Made by a program: the position numbers and the translations under genes
Notes under the pieces: generated by a model
The model's input: the letters and a program-made list of their open reading frames with translations, nothing else
What the model was told of the DNA's origin: nothing
Databases searched by the model: none
Source: an uncultured Clostridia bacterium
GTDB taxonomy: Bacteria > Bacillota > Clostridia > UBA1212 > SIG427
DNA length: 38,573 nt
Reading direction: 5' to 3'
NCBI GenBank assembly: GCA_945965275.1
Contig: CAMFNB010000010.1
Location: forward strand, 1 to 38,573
Shown: positions 1-10,425 of the stretch, in pieces
How the letters are laid out: each line of letters opens with the position of its first letter
Position numbering within the stretch: position 1 is the first letter of the stretch

Positions 1-19
1 CTATTACGAAAATGCTCAT
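1..19 (-). CDS. Possible start of a gene downstream of uvrC (partial, window edge)
   Basis: An ATG overlaps the uvrC stop codon in the form ATGA, and an AAGGGAG ribosome binding site lies five bases before it. The readable codons give MSIFVI before the window ends. Overlapping stop and start with a good binding site is the usual sign of translational coupling, so a further gene probably follows uvrC. Six residues are too few to identify it. Confidence 0.35.
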
Positions 20-1830
20 TTTTTCTCCCTTATGGAATTATATAATGCTTCAGCTGCCGCCTTGTTCATTGAAGGCGCTGCGGCGAGTTCTTCAACAGTT
101 GCTTCTCTTATTGCCTTAAATGTCTTAAAATGCCGTAATAATGCGGTTTTTCGCGATTTTCCCACACCCGGCACATCGTCCAAAATAGACTTTTTATATC
201 TTTTTTCCGTCAGTTTTCTGTTGTATTCGATGGCAAATCGATGTGTTTCGTCCTGAATCGACGAAATGAAATGCCAAAGTTCCGGATGATTTTTCAGTAA
301 TATTTCCCGTTCTTCATCCACAAGGGCTCTTGTTTTATGGTGATTGTCCTTCACCATGCCGAATACCGGAATCTGTACGTCCGTTTCATCCATTGCCTGT
401 CTTGCTGCCTCAATTTGTCCCAGACCGCCGTCCACTAAAATAATATCGGGTTTTTCTTTGAAGTTTTCACTTCCCGCCTTGTATTCATTAAGTCTTCGGG
501 TCAGCGTTTCCTTCATGGCTCCCACGTCGTTTCTTGTGGTTATTTCTTTCATCTTAAAATGTCTGTATTGGGACTTATCGGCCCTTCCGTCCGTAATAAC
601 AACCATTGATGCATCGATTTCCCTGTCTCCCAGGTTTGATATGTCATATGCTTCAATTCTTTTCGGTAAAAAGTTCAAATCCAGTGCCACTCTGAGTTTT
701 TCCAGAATATTAAGGTCTTTTACCTTGATATTGCGTCCCTTTGACTCAAAATTAAGAAGCATGATATTTGCATTGTTTTTTACCATCATCTGAATTTTGC
801 GCATTTCTCCGCGCTGTGCGTGATGTATGGATGTTCCCAGCATTTTACCGAGGTTTTCAGCGTCATTTCCTGCAAGCTCAGGTTCCGTGTAAATCAGCTT
901 GGGCGTAACGGTTTCTTCCTTATAGAACTGCGAAATAAACGAAGAAAGGATTTCAGTCTCTTCCTCAATTCCTGCTCCTTCTAATATGAAGAATTCTCTG
1001 CCGATTGTTTTACCGCCTCGTATAAAGAATAACTGGACGCATGCATTCTCTTCGTTCTTTGCAACGGATATAACATCGCTGTTGTTTGTCCTGGCATTCT
1101 CAACCTTCTGTTCCGAAGAAATTCTTTCAAGTGCGGAAAGCTTATCTCTTTCTTTTGCAGCAAGTTCAAAATTAAGCTCCTCAGATGCCTTGAGCATTCT
1201 TTCCTCAAGTTTCTTTTTAAGTTCGCTTTGTTTACCTGACAGGAAATCACATACACCGTTTACATAATTCATATATTCACTCTCTGTCACTTTCCCTGCA
1301 CAGGGAGCACAACAAAGGCCGATGTGATAGTTAAGACAGGGTCTCTTGTTCTTATCAGGCGCTATTGACTTATTGCAGCTTCTGAGCGGAAATACCGTTC
1401 TTAAAGCATCCAATGTTGAATAAATAACATCGGCGCTGCAATATGGACCGAAATATTTACTTCCGTCTTTTATCGCACGTCTTGCAAGGACAGCCTTCGG
1501 GAATGAATTCTTTATGTCTATTTTAATATATGGGAATGTTTTGTCATCCTTAAGAAGAACATTGTATTTCGGCCTGTATTTCTTAATAAGGTTACATTCC
1601 AAAACCAAAGCCTCATATTCCGAATCAACAACGATATATTCGAAGTGATCAATAAGGGAAATCATTTTCTCAATTCTGACGCTGTGGCCTGTTTTCATAA
1701 AGTAAGAGCTGAGTCGTCGCTTTAAAATGACGGCCTTTCCTACATATATAACTGTATCATCCGCAGCATGCATAATATACACGCCCGGCTTCTCCGGCAC
1801 TCTTTTCAGTTCTTCTTTAATATCAAACAT
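16..1830 (-). CDS. uvrC: UvrABC system protein C (excinuclease ABC subunit C)
   Basis: UvrC makes the two incisions flanking a lesion during nucleotide excision repair, after UvrB is loaded at the damage. The 604 residues match the usual length. In order I see the N-terminal GIY-YIG nuclease (GVYIM then VIYVGKA, residues ~15-35), a four-cysteine cluster expected to hold an Fe-S centre (RSC, RPC, LCCAPC, ~150-178), a UVR motif that binds UvrB (~205-240), the RNase H-like C-terminal nuclease (AYDISN, ILVDGG), and a terminal helix-hairpin-helix pair (DDVPGVG). The gene follows the tuf terminator. There is no Shine-Dalgarno sequence before the ATG, and an extended -10 promoter lies nine bases upstream, so the mRNA may be nearly leaderless. 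Confidence 0.98.
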   Translation of the reverse strand: MFDIKEELKRVPEKPGVYIMHAADDTVIYVGKAVILKRRLSSYFMKTGHSVRIEKMISLIDHFEYIVVDSEYEALVLECNLIKKYRPKYNVLLKDDKTFPYIKIDIKNSFPKAVLARRAIKDGSKYFGPYCSADVIYSTLDALRTVFPLRSCNKSIAPDKNKRPCLNYHIGLCCAPCAGKVTESEYMNYVNGVCDFLSGKQSELKKKLEERMLKASEELNFELAAKERDKLSALERISSEQKVENARTNNSDVISVAKNEENACVQLFFIRGGKTIGREFFILEGAGIEEETEILSSFISQFYKEETVTPKLIYTEPELAGNDAENLGKMLGTSIHHAQRGEMRKIQMMVKNNANIMLLNFESKGRNIKVKDLNILEKLRVALDLNFLPKRIEAYDISNLGDREIDASMVVITDGRADKSQYRHFKMKEITTRNDVGAMKETLTRRLNEYKAGSENFKEKPDIILVDGGLGQIEAARQAMDETDVQIPVFGMVKDNHHKTRALVDEEREILLKNHPELWHFISSIQDETHRFAIEYNRKLTEKRYKKSILDDVPGVGKSRKTALLRHFKTFKAIREATVEELAAAPSMNKAAAEALYNSIREKK

Positions 1831-1839
1831 AGCAAATAT

Positions 1840-1848
1840 ATTTTAGCA
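1840..1848 (-). promoter_or_regulatory. Extended -10 promoter for uvrC
   Basis: Read on the minus strand this is TGC followed by TAAAAT, an extended -10 element. The possible -35 at 17-bp spacing (TTTTTA) is poor and falls in the T-tract of the tuf terminator. The uvrC ATG begins only nine bases after the -10, leaving a 5' UTR of about 0-3 bases. Confidence 0.5.
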
Positions 1849-1856
1849 TTTTACGG

Positions 1857-1894
1857 TAAAAATAAAAAGGGCTCGTGTTAAACACAAGCCCTTT
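1857..1894 (-). terminator. Rho-independent terminator of tuf
   Basis: A 13-bp stem with AAAGGGCT-type arms and a short AA-rich loop is followed on the minus strand by TTTTTATTTTTA. One pair is a G-U wobble in minus-strand RNA but a C-A mismatch in plus-strand RNA, which fits termination of the minus-strand tuf message. Confidence 0.9.
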
Positions 1895-1923
1895 GTTATT
1901 TGGTTTATTGGTTGTTTTTAAGA

Positions 1924-3132
1924 TTATTCGATAATCTCTGAAACTGTACCGGCGCCTACTGTTCTGCCGCCTTCACGGATAGCGAAACGAAGGCCTTCTT
2001 CCATAGCGATTTCAGTGATAAGCTGAACTTCCATTGTTACGTTATCGCCGGGCATAACCATTTCAACGCCCTCAGGAAGAGTGATTGTTCCTGTTACGTC
2101 AGTTGTTCTGAAGTAGAACTGAGGTCTGTAGTTTGAGAAGAATGGGCTATGACGTCCACCCTCGTCCTTTGTAAGAACGTAAACCTGACCCTTGAAGTGA
2201 GTATGAGGATGAATTGTTCCCGGTTTAGCAAGAACCTGACCTCTCTCGATTTCGTCTCTCTGGATACCTCTTAAAAGAGTACCGATGTTGTCACCTGCGT
2301 AAGCTTCGTCAAGGAGCTTTCTGAACATTTCAACACCTGTGATAACTGTCTTCTTCTTCTCGTCTGAAAGACCAACGATTTCAGCTTCGTCGCCAACTTT
2401 GATTGTTCCTCTTTCTACTCTACCGGTTGCAACTGTACCACGACCAGTGATTGTGAATACGTCCTCAACAGGCATAAGGAAAGGAAGATCTCTCGGTCTC
2501 TCAGGAGTTGGGATGTAAGAGTCTACAGCGTCCATGAGTTCTTTGATGCAAGCATACTCAGGAGCGTTAGGATCCTCTGATGTTGACTCAAGAGCAACAA
2601 GAGCTGAACCTCTGATGATCGGAATATCATCACCCGGGAACTCGTACTTGTTGAGAAGGTCTCTGATTTCCATCTCTGAAAGGTCAAGGAGCTCAGCGTC
2701 TTCTTCTGCAACCTGGTCGCACTTGTTCATGAATACTACGATGTAAGGAACGCCTACCTGACGAGCAAGAAGGATGTGCTCTCTTGTCTGAGCCTGAGGA
2801 CCCTCAGGACCAGCAACGAGAAGGATAGCACCGTCCATCTGAGCTGCACCGGTGATCATGTTTTTAACATAGTCAGCGTGTCCAGGGCAGTCAACGTGAG
2901 CGTAGTGACGTGTGTCTGTCTCGTACTCAACGTGTGCTGTGTTGATCGTGATACCTCTTGCTCTTTCCTCTGGAGCATTGTCGATCTGATCATATGCTTT
3001 AACTTCAGCTTTGCCACCTAAAGCAAGATACTTTGTGATAGCAGCTGTTAATGTTGTCTTACCATGGTCAACGTGACCGATAGTACCAATGTTAACGTGT
3101 GGTTTTGTTCTTTCGAACTTGGATTTTGCCAT
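1924..3132 (-). CDS. tuf: Elongation factor Tu
   Basis: EF-Tu is the cytoplasmic GTPase that delivers aminoacyl-tRNA to the ribosomal A site. The 402 residues show the G1 P-loop (GHVDHGKT, ~19-26), the switch I region with RGIT, DCPGH (G3, ~82) and the NKCD guanine-specificity motif (G4, ~137), followed by the two C-terminal beta-barrel domains ending in VSEIIE. An AGGAGG site lies eight bases before the ATG. It follows fusA by 99 bp, with a separate sigma-A-type promoter in that gap, so it can be transcribed alone as well as from the str operon. A strong terminator follows. Only one tuf copy is in the window. Confidence 0.99.
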   Translation of the reverse strand: MAKSKFERTKPHVNIGTIGHVDHGKTTLTAAITKYLALGGKAEVKAYDQIDNAPEERARGITINTAHVEYETDTRHYAHVDCPGHADYVKNMITGAAQMDGAILLVAGPEGPQAQTREHILLARQVGVPYIVVFMNKCDQVAEEDAELLDLSEMEIRDLLNKYEFPGDDIPIIRGSALVALESTSEDPNAPEYACIKELMDAVDSYIPTPERPRDLPFLMPVEDVFTITGRGTVATGRVERGTIKVGDEAEIVGLSDEKKKTVITGVEMFRKLLDEAYAGDNIGTLLRGIQRDEIERGQVLAKPGTIHPHTHFKGQVYVLTKDEGGRHSPFFSNYRPQFYFRTTDVTGTITLPEGVEMVMPGDNVTMEVQLITEIAMEEGLRFAIREGGRTVGAGTVSEIIE

Positions 3133-3195
3133 TGTTACTTCCTCCTAAAAATGTGTTAGTAATTAATTTACTATGTTTTTTTCAATATTGTATAT

Positions 3196-3224
3196 ATAAT
3201 ACACAATTTATAATTTTATATCAA
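3196..3224 (-). promoter_or_regulatory. Sigma-A-type promoter for tuf
   Basis: On the minus strand TTGATA and TATTAT are separated by exactly 17 bp in the very AT-rich fusA-tuf gap. The predicted start lies about 55 bases before the tuf ATG. No terminator is visible between fusA and tuf, so this is probably an internal promoter boosting EF-Tu. Confidence 0.75.
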
Positions 3225-3231
3225 GCACTTT

Positions 3232-5343
3232 TTATGCTTTTGCCTTTGAAGCAATTACTGCTTCCTGTACACTCTTCGGAACTTCCTCGTAGTGACTTGG
3301 TTCCATTGTGAATGTACCACGGCCCTGTGTGATTGAACGGATTGTTGTAGCGTAACCGAACATTTCAGCAAGCGGAACCTTAGCGTCAACCTGTCTGCCG
3401 CCGCCACCTACGTCGTCCATTCTCTCAATCTTACCTCTTCTTGAGTTAAGAGTACCGATAACGTCGCCGAGGTATTCCTCAGGGATGTTAACTGATACTT
3501 TCATGATAGGTTCAAGAAGAACAGGATCTGCTTTTCTGCAGGCTTCCTTGATAGCCATAGAACCGGCAATCTTGAATGCCATTTCTGATGAGTCAACTTC
3601 GTGGTATGAACCATCAATAAGTGAAACAGCAATGTCAACTACCGGGTAGCCGCCAAGTACACCGCTCTTTAAAGCTTCCTGAATACCCTGGTCAACAGGA
3701 GCAATGTATTCCTTCGGGATGGCACCGCCGACGATGTTGTTCTCGAACTTGTAGCCTGCGCCTCTTTCCTGAGGAGTTACTTCGATCTTAACGTGACCGT
3801 ACTGACCTTTACCACCTGACTGACGAACGAACTTGCTTTCCTGAACTACAGCCTTGCGGATACCTTCACGGTATGCAACCTGCGGGTTACCTACGTTAGC
3901 CTCAATCTTGAATTCACGAAGAAGTCTGTCAACGATAATCTCAAGGTGGAGCTCGCCCATACCTTCAATGATTGTCTGGCCTGATTCTTCATCTGTGTGA
4001 ACTTTGAATGTCGGGTCTTCTTCAGCAAGTTTAACAAGTGCGATTGACATCTTTTCCTGACCTGCTTTTGTCTTAGGCTCTACAGCTACAGCAATAACAG
4101 GATCCGGGAATTCCATCTGCTCTAAGATACAAGGATTCTTCTCATCACAAAGTGTATCACCTGTTGTTGTGTCTTTAAGACCAACTGCTGCAGCGATATC
4201 ACCTGAGTAAACTTTTTCAATTTCCTCTCTGTGGTTAGCATGCATAAGAAGGATACGTCCGAGACGCTCTCTCTTATTCTTTGATGAGTTAAGAACGTAT
4301 GAACCTGCATCGAGTGTTCCTGAATATACTCTGAAGAAGCAAAGCTTACCAACGAATGGGTCTGTAACGATTTTGAATGCAAGAGCTGAGAATGGTTCTT
4401 CATCACTTGCAGGCTTTGTCATAGGCTCGCCGTCCATTGTTGTTGCCTCTGCAGGCGGAATATCGAGCGGAGATGGCATGTAGTCGATGATTGCATCAAG
4501 GAGCATCTGTACGCCCTTGTTTCTGTATGATGAACCGCAAGTCATAGGAATGATCTTAGCTGCGATAACTGCTCTTCTGAGAGCTGCCTTGATCTCAGGG
4601 ATTGTGAGTTCCTCACCCTCGAGATACTTCATCATAAGCTCGTCATCTGTTTCGGCAATAGCTTCGATAAGTGCATTTCTGTACTTCTCAGCCTGCTCTT
4701 TCATGTCATCAGGAATTTCTCTCTCCTCGTACTTCTGACCGAGTTCGTCAAGATAAACCTCAGCCTTCATACGAATAAGGTCGATGATACCAACGAAGTT
4801 ATCTTCCTTACCGATTGGGAGCTGGATAGGATGAGCATTAGCTCTGAGTCTGTCTCTCATCATATCTACGCATCTGTAGAAGTTGGCACCAAGGATGTCC
4901 ATCTTGTTAACATGAACCATTCTCGGAACTCCGTACTGGTCAGCCTGTCTCCAAACTGTCTCTGACTGAGGCTCTACACCACCCTTTGCACAGAGCAAAG
5001 TAACAGAACCGTCAAGTACACGAAGAGATCTCTGAACCTCTACTGTGAAGTCAACGTGTCCGGGGGTGTCGATGATGTTGATACGAGTACGAGGTGTACC
5101 CTTTCTTTCTTCATCATGCTCATTAGGCCAGATACATGTTGTAGCGGCAGAAGTAATTGTGATACCTCTTTCCTGCTCCTGAGCCATGTAGTCCATTGTT
5201 GCTGAACCTTCATGAGTCTCACCAATCTTGTGAGTACGACCCGTATAGAAAAGTATTCTTTCTGTTGTTGTTGTCTTACCGGCATCGATGTGAGCCATGA
5301 TACCGATGTTTCTGGTATTTTCCAGTGAATATGATCTTGGCAT
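3232..5343 (-). CDS. fusA: Elongation factor G
   Basis: EF-G is the GTPase that drives translocation and, with RRF, ribosome recycling. The 703 residues match the family. The G domain carries AHIDAGKTT (G1, ~17-25), RGITI (G2), DTPGH (G3) and NKMD (G4, ~145); domains II-V follow, with the domain IV region GGKGQYGHV (~510). The supplied start [14 protein letters not shown] is the family N-terminus and is preceded by AAGGAGAG. The gene follows rpsG by 18 bp and precedes tuf, the standard str-operon order rpsL-rpsG-fusA-tuf. Confidence 0.99.
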   Translation of the reverse strand: MPRSYSLENTRNIGIMAHIDAGKTTTTERILFYTGRTHKIGETHEGSATMDYMAQEQERGITITSAATTCIWPNEHDEERKGTPRTRINIIDTPGHVDFTVEVQRSLRVLDGSVTLLCAKGGVEPQSETVWRQADQYGVPRMVHVNKMDILGANFYRCVDMMRDRLRANAHPIQLPIGKEDNFVGIIDLIRMKAEVYLDELGQKYEEREIPDDMKEQAEKYRNALIEAIAETDDELMMKYLEGEELTIPEIKAALRRAVIAAKIIPMTCGSSYRNKGVQMLLDAIIDYMPSPLDIPPAEATTMDGEPMTKPASDEEPFSALAFKIVTDPFVGKLCFFRVYSGTLDAGSYVLNSSKNKRERLGRILLMHANHREEIEKVYSGDIAAAVGLKDTTTGDTLCDEKNPCILEQMEFPDPVIAVAVEPKTKAGQEKMSIALVKLAEEDPTFKVHTDEESGQTIIEGMGELHLEIIVDRLLREFKIEANVGNPQVAYREGIRKAVVQESKFVRQSGGKGQYGHVKIEVTPQERGAGYKFENNIVGGAIPKEYIAPVDQGIQEALKSGVLGGYPVVDIAVSLIDGSYHEVDSSEMAFKIAGSMAIKEACRKADPVLLEPIMKVSVNIPEEYLGDVIGTLNSRRGKIERMDDVGGGGRQVDAKVPLAEMFGYATTIRSITQGRGTFTMEPSHYEEVPKSVQEAVIASKAKA

Positions 5344-5361
5344 TGTACTCTCCTTATCTCA

Positions 5362-5859
<498 letters not shown>

Positions 5860-5870
5860 TCATAGGTACT

Positions 5871-5973
5871 CTTGAAACATTTGGTTTCAAGTCAGCGCCG
5901 GCATACATCATACGGATACATAGCAAATTGATATGTATATATAATATATCCGGTCACCTTCCGGGTTTCCCGG
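5871..5973 (-). promoter_or_regulatory. Hairpins in the rpsL-rpsG spacer (possible S7 feedback site)
   Basis: The spacer holds a perfect 8-bp inverted repeat with a 5-base loop (CTTGAAAC/GTTTCAAG, 5871-5891) and a compact CCGGG/CCCGG hairpin with a 3-base loop (5961-5973), with AT-rich sequence between. In E. coli, S7 binds the rpsL-rpsG intergenic region to repress translation; the same role here is inference from position alone. I see no terminator-like U-tract. Confidence 0.35.
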
Positions 5974-5990
5974 TAAAATTCAAATTCTAA

Positions 5991-6404
5991 TTATTTCTTT
6001 GGGGCTTTCGCACCATACTTTGATCTGCTCTGTGTTCTGTTAGCAACGCCTGCAGTATCAAGTGTTCCTCTGATAATGTGGTATCTTACACCGGGAAGGT
6101 CCTTTACACGACCGCCTCTGATAAGAACTACACTATGCTCCTGAAGGTTATGTCCGATACCGGGAATGTAAGCTGTTACTTCCATACCGTTAGTAAGACG
6201 AACTCTGGCAATCTTACGGAGCGCTGAGTTAGGCTTTTTCGGAGTAGTTGTTCTTACGTTAGTACATACGCCTCTCTTTTGTGGGCTGTGTACGTCTGTA
6301 GCTTTCTTCTTAAGTGTGTTAACACCTTTCTGAAGAGCCGGTGCAGTGTACTTCTTCTCCAAAGTCTGTCTACCTTTTCTAACCAATTGGTTAAATGTTG
6401 GCAT
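5991..6404 (-). CDS. rpsL: 30S ribosomal protein S12
   Basis: S12 lies at the decoding centre and takes part in tRNA selection. The ORF track begins 15 codons too early; the true start is the internal ATG of [12 protein letters not shown], which has AAAGGAG about nine bases upstream and gives the normal 137 residues. The streptomycin-related segments [10 protein letters not shown] and GGRVKDLPG have their lysines in wild-type positions, so no S12-type streptomycin resistance is suggested. It is the first gene of the str operon and has its own promoter 76 bp upstream, after the rpoC terminator. Confidence 0.98.
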   Translation of the reverse strand: MPTFNQLVRKGRQTLEKKYTAPALQKGVNTLKKKATDVHSPQKRGVCTNVRTTTPKKPNSALRKIARVRLTNGMEVTAYIPGIGHNLQEHSVVLIRGGRVKDLPGVRYHIIRGTLDTAGVANRTQSRSKYGAKAPKK

Positions 6405-6479
6405 TCGCTTCAACTCCTTTCTTAAAGAATAAATTTTTCTTTGCAGCATTGCAGAAACCGCAATACGGCAAGCTTGTTA

Positions 6480-6508
6480 ATTCTACAACTTGGGAATGTC
6501 TTTGTCAA
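6480..6508 (-). promoter_or_regulatory. Sigma-A-type promoter of the str operon (rpsL)
   Basis: On the minus strand TTGACA and TAGAAT are separated by 17 bp. Transcription should start near 6473, leaving a leader of about 70 bases before rpsL that contains short inverted repeats around TTGCGGTTTCTGCAA. Confidence 0.88.
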
Positions 6509-6532
6509 CACTGAAATGTGTTTGTTTTTAAG

Positions 6533-6550
6533 GTTCCGAAGTGTTGGAAC
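6533..6550 (-). promoter_or_regulatory. Inverted repeat just upstream of the rpsL promoter
   Basis: GTTCC and GGAAC are separated by eight bases and lie 25 bp before the rpsL -35 box. The arms are only five bases long, so this could be chance or a small regulator site. Confidence 0.25.
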
Positions 6551-6571
6551 ATAGGCTTGAATCAGGCATGA

Positions 6572-6710
6572 TTACTACTATTTTTCATTTTTTCCGAAAT
6601 AGTAGTAAAAAGTGGCCAAAAACTACTACTATTTTCTTATTTTCGTGAAATAGTAGAAGAAAATCACCGTATATTACTACTATTTTTCAATTCCGTAAAA
6701 ATAGTAGTAA
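6572..6710. repeat. Array of six alternating inverted half-sites (three 37-bp palindromes, 51-bp period)
   Basis: Three 37-bp palindromes start at 6572, 6623 and 6674, exactly 51 bp apart. Each has 12-bp arms of the form TTACTACTATTT / AAATAGTAGTAA around a 13-base centre, and 14-bp spacers separate the units. The arms of units 1 and 3 are identical (unit 3 extends to 14 bp); unit 2 differs at one position in the left arm and two in the right. Centres and spacers have diverged while lengths are constant. Because arms alternate, arm 2 with 3 and arm 4 with 5 also form palindromes. The array lies between the rpoC terminator and the rpsL promoter. I see no other copy in the window. It does not match a CRISPR, a parS site or a standard terminator. 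Confidence 0.9.
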
Positions 6711-6744
6711 CCCCGCAGCCGGCCGCTCGCCTTTTACCCGACAA

Positions 6745-6781
6745 AACAAAAAAGCCACCGACTTTCTGAGTCGATGGCTTT
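6745..6781 (-). terminator. Rho-independent terminator of rpoBC
   Basis: A 13-bp stem (AAAGCCA...TGGCTTT arms) with a 5-base loop is followed on the minus strand by TTTTTTGTTTTG. One G-U pair is a mismatch on the other strand, again favouring minus-strand use. It begins about 20 bp after the rpoC stop codon and separates rpoBC from the str operon. Confidence 0.92.
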
Positions 6782-6800
6782 GATTTGTATTTTACCGAAA

Positions 6801-9800
6801 TTACTCAGAGATTGTTTCTTCTCCGATAACTTCCTCTGCTTCAACAACAGGAACTGTTGCATTCGGAAGAGGCTCAACATCAACCTTGATGTTCTTGTAT
6901 CTTCCCATACCTGTTCCGGCAGGAATAAGCTTACCGATAATAACATTTTCCTTAAGACCGATAAGAGGATCACGCTTGCTCTTGATGGCTGCGTCTGTAA
7001 GAACTCTTGTTGTCTCCTGGAAGGATGCTGCTGATAAGAACGAATCAGAAGCAAGAGCTGCTTTAGTGATACCGAGAAGAATTCTTGTACCTGTAGCCGG
7101 TTCCTTGCCTGCTGCAAGAGCAACCTTGTTAGCTTCATTGAATTCATATACGTCAATTGTTGATCCGCTGACAAGATTTGTTTCGCCTGCATTGTCAACT
7201 TTGATTCTTCTGAGCATCTGACGAACGATAACCTCAATATGACGGTCGTTGATTTTAACACCCTGCATATTGTAAACAGTCTGTACTTCTTCGATGATGT
7301 ACTTCTGAACGCCCTCAACACCGAGAACACGGATGATATCCTGTGGGTTGATTGAACCTTCTGAAAGCTTGTCACCAGGCTGTACTTCGTCGCCGTCCTG
7401 AACTCTTACCTTAGCACCTGCAAGAAGGCTGTATGTCATTGACTGTCCGTCCTTGCCTGTTACTGTTACTTCTGTCTTACGTCCTGAATCATCAACTGAA
7501 ACAGTACCTGCGATATCAGTAATAGTTGCAAGACCCTTTGGCTTACGAGCTTCAAAAAGCTCCTCTACTCTCGGAAGACCCTGTGTAATATCTTCTGCTG
7601 ATGAAATACCACCTGTATGGAAAGTTCTCATCGTAAGCTGTGTACCGGGCTCACCGATTGACTGAGCAGCGATGATACCTACTGTCTCACCGACGTTACA
7701 TGTCTTGTTTGTAGCAAGGTTTGAACCGTAACACTTAGCACATACACCGTGGTGGCACTTACATGTGAGAAGTGAACGAATCTTAACTGATGTGATTCCT
7801 GCTGCAACAATCTTGTCTGCGAGTTCATCATTAATAAGTGTGTCTCTGTCAGCTAAGATTTCGCCTGTCGTAGGATCTACAACATCCTCTGCAGGATATC
7901 TGCCTGAAAGTCTTGCCGCAAGCGGTACAACTACCATCGGCTTCTCTGTATCATAGTTCATGATTGCTTCAACAACCATACCCTCATCAGTTCCGCAATC
8001 AAGGTCACGGATGATAACTTCCTGAGATACATCAACAAGACGACGTGTAAGGTAACCTGAGTCAGCTGTTCTCAAGGCTGTATCAGAAAGAGTCTTTCTG
8101 GTACCGTGAGAAGAAATGAAGAATTCCAGGACATCAAGGCCTTCACGGAAGTTAGCCTTAATAGGAATTTCAATTGTGCGTCCGCCTGTTGCTGACATAA
8201 GTCCACGCATACCGGCGAGCTGCTTAATCTGGTTGATAGAACCTCTGGCACCTGAGTCTGACATCATGTAGATTGGGTTGTCTTTGCCCATGTTTGCCTG
8301 TAAAAGTTTTGTAAGCTTATCGATAGTCTCTGTCCAAGCTTTGATAACGTTTTCGTAACGCTCTTCGTTTGTGATAAGACCTCTTCTGTACATCTTAGTG
8401 ATGTTGTCGATAACTTTATCTGTCTCTTCAATAAGTGACTGCTTTTCTTCAGGTACATTGATATCTGATACGCTGACTGTAAGAGCACCCTTTGTTGAAT
8501 ACTTGTAACCCTGTGCCTTAATCTTATCAAGTACGACAACTGATTCTGTGTTGCCGTGAATCTTGATACATCTGTCAAGAATTTCAGAAAGAGTTCCCTT
8601 CTTAACAAGCATATCACACTCTAAGAGAAGAGCATTTTCTTTCTTTGTTCTGTCAACGAATCCGAGATCCTGAGGAACTGCATCGTTGAAGATGAGCTTA
8701 CCGATTGTTGTGTTTACAACCTGTGAAATCGGTTCGCCGTTCCACTCACCGTATCTCTTAACTTTGATTGGTGTGTGAATCTTAATATCACCCTGGTCAT
8801 ATGCGAGCATAGCCTCGTCATATGATGAGAATGCCGGAGCATGCTCATAATCATCGCTTACTGAAAGTGTAAGGTAATAGCTTCCGAGTACCATATCCTG
8901 AGTAGGAACTGTAATCGGCTTACCGTCCTTAGGAGCAAGAAGGTTGTTAGATGCAAGCATAAGGAATCTTGCCTCTGCCTGTGCCTCTGCTGAAAGCGGT
9001 ACGTGTACGGCCATCTGGTCACCGTCGAAGTCGGCGTTGAACGCTGTACATACGAGTGGGTGAAGTCTGATTGCACGTCCTTCAACAAGGATTGGTTCGA
9101 ATGCCTGAATACCGAGTCTGTGAAGTGTAGGAGCACGGTTGAGCATTACAGGATGTTCCTTGATAATCTCTTCAAGAATATCCCAAACCTCAGGACTGAG
9201 TCTTTCAACTTTCTTTCTTGCGCTCTTAATGTTAGGAGCAATTTCTCTTGAAACAAGCTTGCTCATAACGAAAGGCTTAAATAATTCAAGTGCCATTTCC
9301 TTGGGAAGACCGCACTGATAAATCTTGAGCTCAGGACCTACAACGATAACTGAACGTCCTGAATAGTCAACTCTTTTACCGAGGAGGTTCTGACGGAAAC
9401 GTCCCTGCTTACCGCGAAGCATGTCTGAAAGAGATCTGAGAGGTCTGCTTCCCGGACCTGTGATAGGTCTTCCGCGACGACCGTTATCCATAAGTGCGTC
9501 AACAGCTTCCTGAAGCATTCTCTTTTCGTTTCTGATAATAATCTCAGGAGCTCTGCACTCAACAAGCTTCTTTAAACGGTTGTTTCTGTTGATAACTCTT
9601 CTGTAAAGGTCATTTAAGTCAGATGTTGCAAATCTGCCGCCGTCAAGCTGTACCATCGGACGAAGATCCGGAGGAATAACCGGAATTGCTGAAAGAATCA
9701 TCCACTCAGGCTTGTTGTTTGACTGACGGAATGCTTCAGCAACTTCAAGACGCTTAACAAGACGCATCTTCTTCTGTGCGATTGTCTGAGCTGCTTTTTC

Positions 9801-10412
9801 CTTCTCCTGGTTTGTAAGCTTGTCGATTTCTTTCTTAAGTTCTTTTGTGAGCTTGTCAAGATCCACAGCTTCAAGAAGCTCTTTTACAGCCTCAGCACCC
9901 ATTTCTGCACGGAATGCATCCTTGCCGTATGTTTCAACAGCTTCTCTGTACTCTTTTTCGTTCAAAACCTGCTTATATTCGAAAGGAGTTGTACCTGCAT
10001 CAAGAACAACATAGGCAGCGAAGTAAAGCACTCTTTCAAGGGCTTTTGGAGTCATATCAAGGATAAGACCCATTCTGCTCGGGATGCCTCTGAAGAACCA
10101 GATGTGTGATACGGGAGCAACGAGCTGGATATGACCCATACGGGTTCTTCTTACCTTTGAGCTTGTAACTTCAACACCACACTTGTCGCAGACAATTCCT
10201 CTGTATCTGTTTTTCTTGTATTTACCGCATTTACATTCGCCGTCTTTAGTTGGTCCGAAGATTACTTCGCAGTAAAGACCGTCTTTTTCAGGCTTTAATG
10301 TTCTGTAGTTAATTGTTTCCGGCTTCTTAACTTCACCGTGAGACCAAGATAAAATCTTCTCGGGAGAAGCTAAACCTACCTGCATTGAATCGAAATTAGT
10401 AAAATCTATCAT
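6801..10412 (-). CDS. rpoC: DNA-directed RNA polymerase subunit beta'
   Basis: Beta' forms half of the catalytic cleft of RNA polymerase. At 1203 residues it is the Firmicute-length form. The N-terminal zinc finger (CKCGKY...CDKCG, ~60-78), the catalytic [12 protein letters not shown] loop holding the active-site Mg (~450), and the second zinc-binding region ([13 protein letters not shown], ~880) followed by the trigger-loop region ([19 protein letters not shown]) are all visible. It starts 13 bp after rpoB with AAGGAGG before the ATG, is co-transcribed with rpoB, and ends at a strong terminator. Confidence 0.99.
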   Translation of the reverse strand: MIDFTNFDSMQVGLASPEKILSWSHGEVKKPETINYRTLKPEKDGLYCEVIFGPTKDGECKCGKYKKNRYRGIVCDKCGVEVTSSKVRRTRMGHIQLVAPVSHIWFFRGIPSRMGLILDMTPKALERVLYFAAYVVLDAGTTPFEYKQVLNEKEYREAVETYGKDAFRAEMGAEAVKELLEAVDLDKLTKELKKEIDKLTNQEKEKAAQTIAQKKMRLVKRLEVAEAFRQSNNKPEWMILSAIPVIPPDLRPMVQLDGGRFATSDLNDLYRRVINRNNRLKKLVECRAPEIIIRNEKRMLQEAVDALMDNGRRGRPITGPGSRPLRSLSDMLRGKQGRFRQNLLGKRVDYSGRSVIVVGPELKIYQCGLPKEMALELFKPFVMSKLVSREIAPNIKSARKKVERLSPEVWDILEEIIKEHPVMLNRAPTLHRLGIQAFEPILVEGRAIRLHPLVCTAFNADFDGDQMAVHVPLSAEAQAEARFLMLASNNLLAPKDGKPITVPTQDMVLGSYYLTLSVSDDYEHAPAFSSYDEAMLAYDQGDIKIHTPIKVKRYGEWNGEPISQVVNTTIGKLIFNDAVPQDLGFVDRTKKENALLLECDMLVKKGTLSEILDRCIKIHGNTESVVVLDKIKAQGYKYSTKGALTVSVSDINVPEEKQSLIEETDKVIDNITKMYRRGLITNEERYENVIKAWTETIDKLTKLLQANMGKDNPIYMMSDSGARGSINQIKQLAGMRGLMSATGGRTIEIPIKANFREGLDVLEFFISSHGTRKTLSDTALRTADSGYLTRRLVDVSQEVIIRDLDCGTDEGMVVEAIMNYDTEKPMVVVPLAARLSGRYPAEDVVDPTTGEILADRDTLINDELADKIVAAGITSVKIRSLLTCKCHHGVCAKCYGSNLATNKTCNVGETVGIIAAQSIGEPGTQLTMRTFHTGGISSAEDITQGLPRVEELFEARKPKGLATITDIAGTVSVDDSGRKTEVTVTGKDGQSMTYSLLAGAKVRVQDGDEVQPGDKLSEGSINPQDIIRVLGVEGVQKYIIEEVQTVYNMQGVKINDRHIEVIVRQMLRRIKVDNAGETNLVSGSTIDVYEFNEANKVALAAGKEPATGTRILLGITKAALASDSFLSAASFQETTRVLTDAAIKSKRDPLIGLKENVIIGKLIPAGTGMGRYKNIKVDVEPLPNATVPVVEAEEVIGEETISE

Positions 10413-10425
10413 CTGCGTCGCCTCC

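Noticed and set aside
344-793. Plus-strand ORF of 149 residues inside uvrC
   Set aside because: Shadow of uvrC on the opposite strand; Ser/Leu-rich translation, no ribosome binding site and no family features. The same applies to the other antisense ORFs in rpoB, rpoC, fusA, rplA and leuA.
5991-6404. Streptomycin-resistance change in S12
   Set aside because: The lysines in PKKPNS and RVKDLPG are unchanged.
6405-6449. N-terminal extension of S12 in the ORF track
   Set aside because: The extra 15 codons are leader sequence that contains the AAAGGAG site for the true ATG at 6404.
6572-6710. CRISPR array
   Set aside because: The 37-bp units are palindromic with diverged centres, the spacers are 14 bp, only three units exist and no cas gene is near.
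6572-6710. Three extra intrinsic terminators for rpoC
   Set aside because: The stems are AT-rich with no U-tract after them, and a strong normal terminator already lies at 6745-6781.
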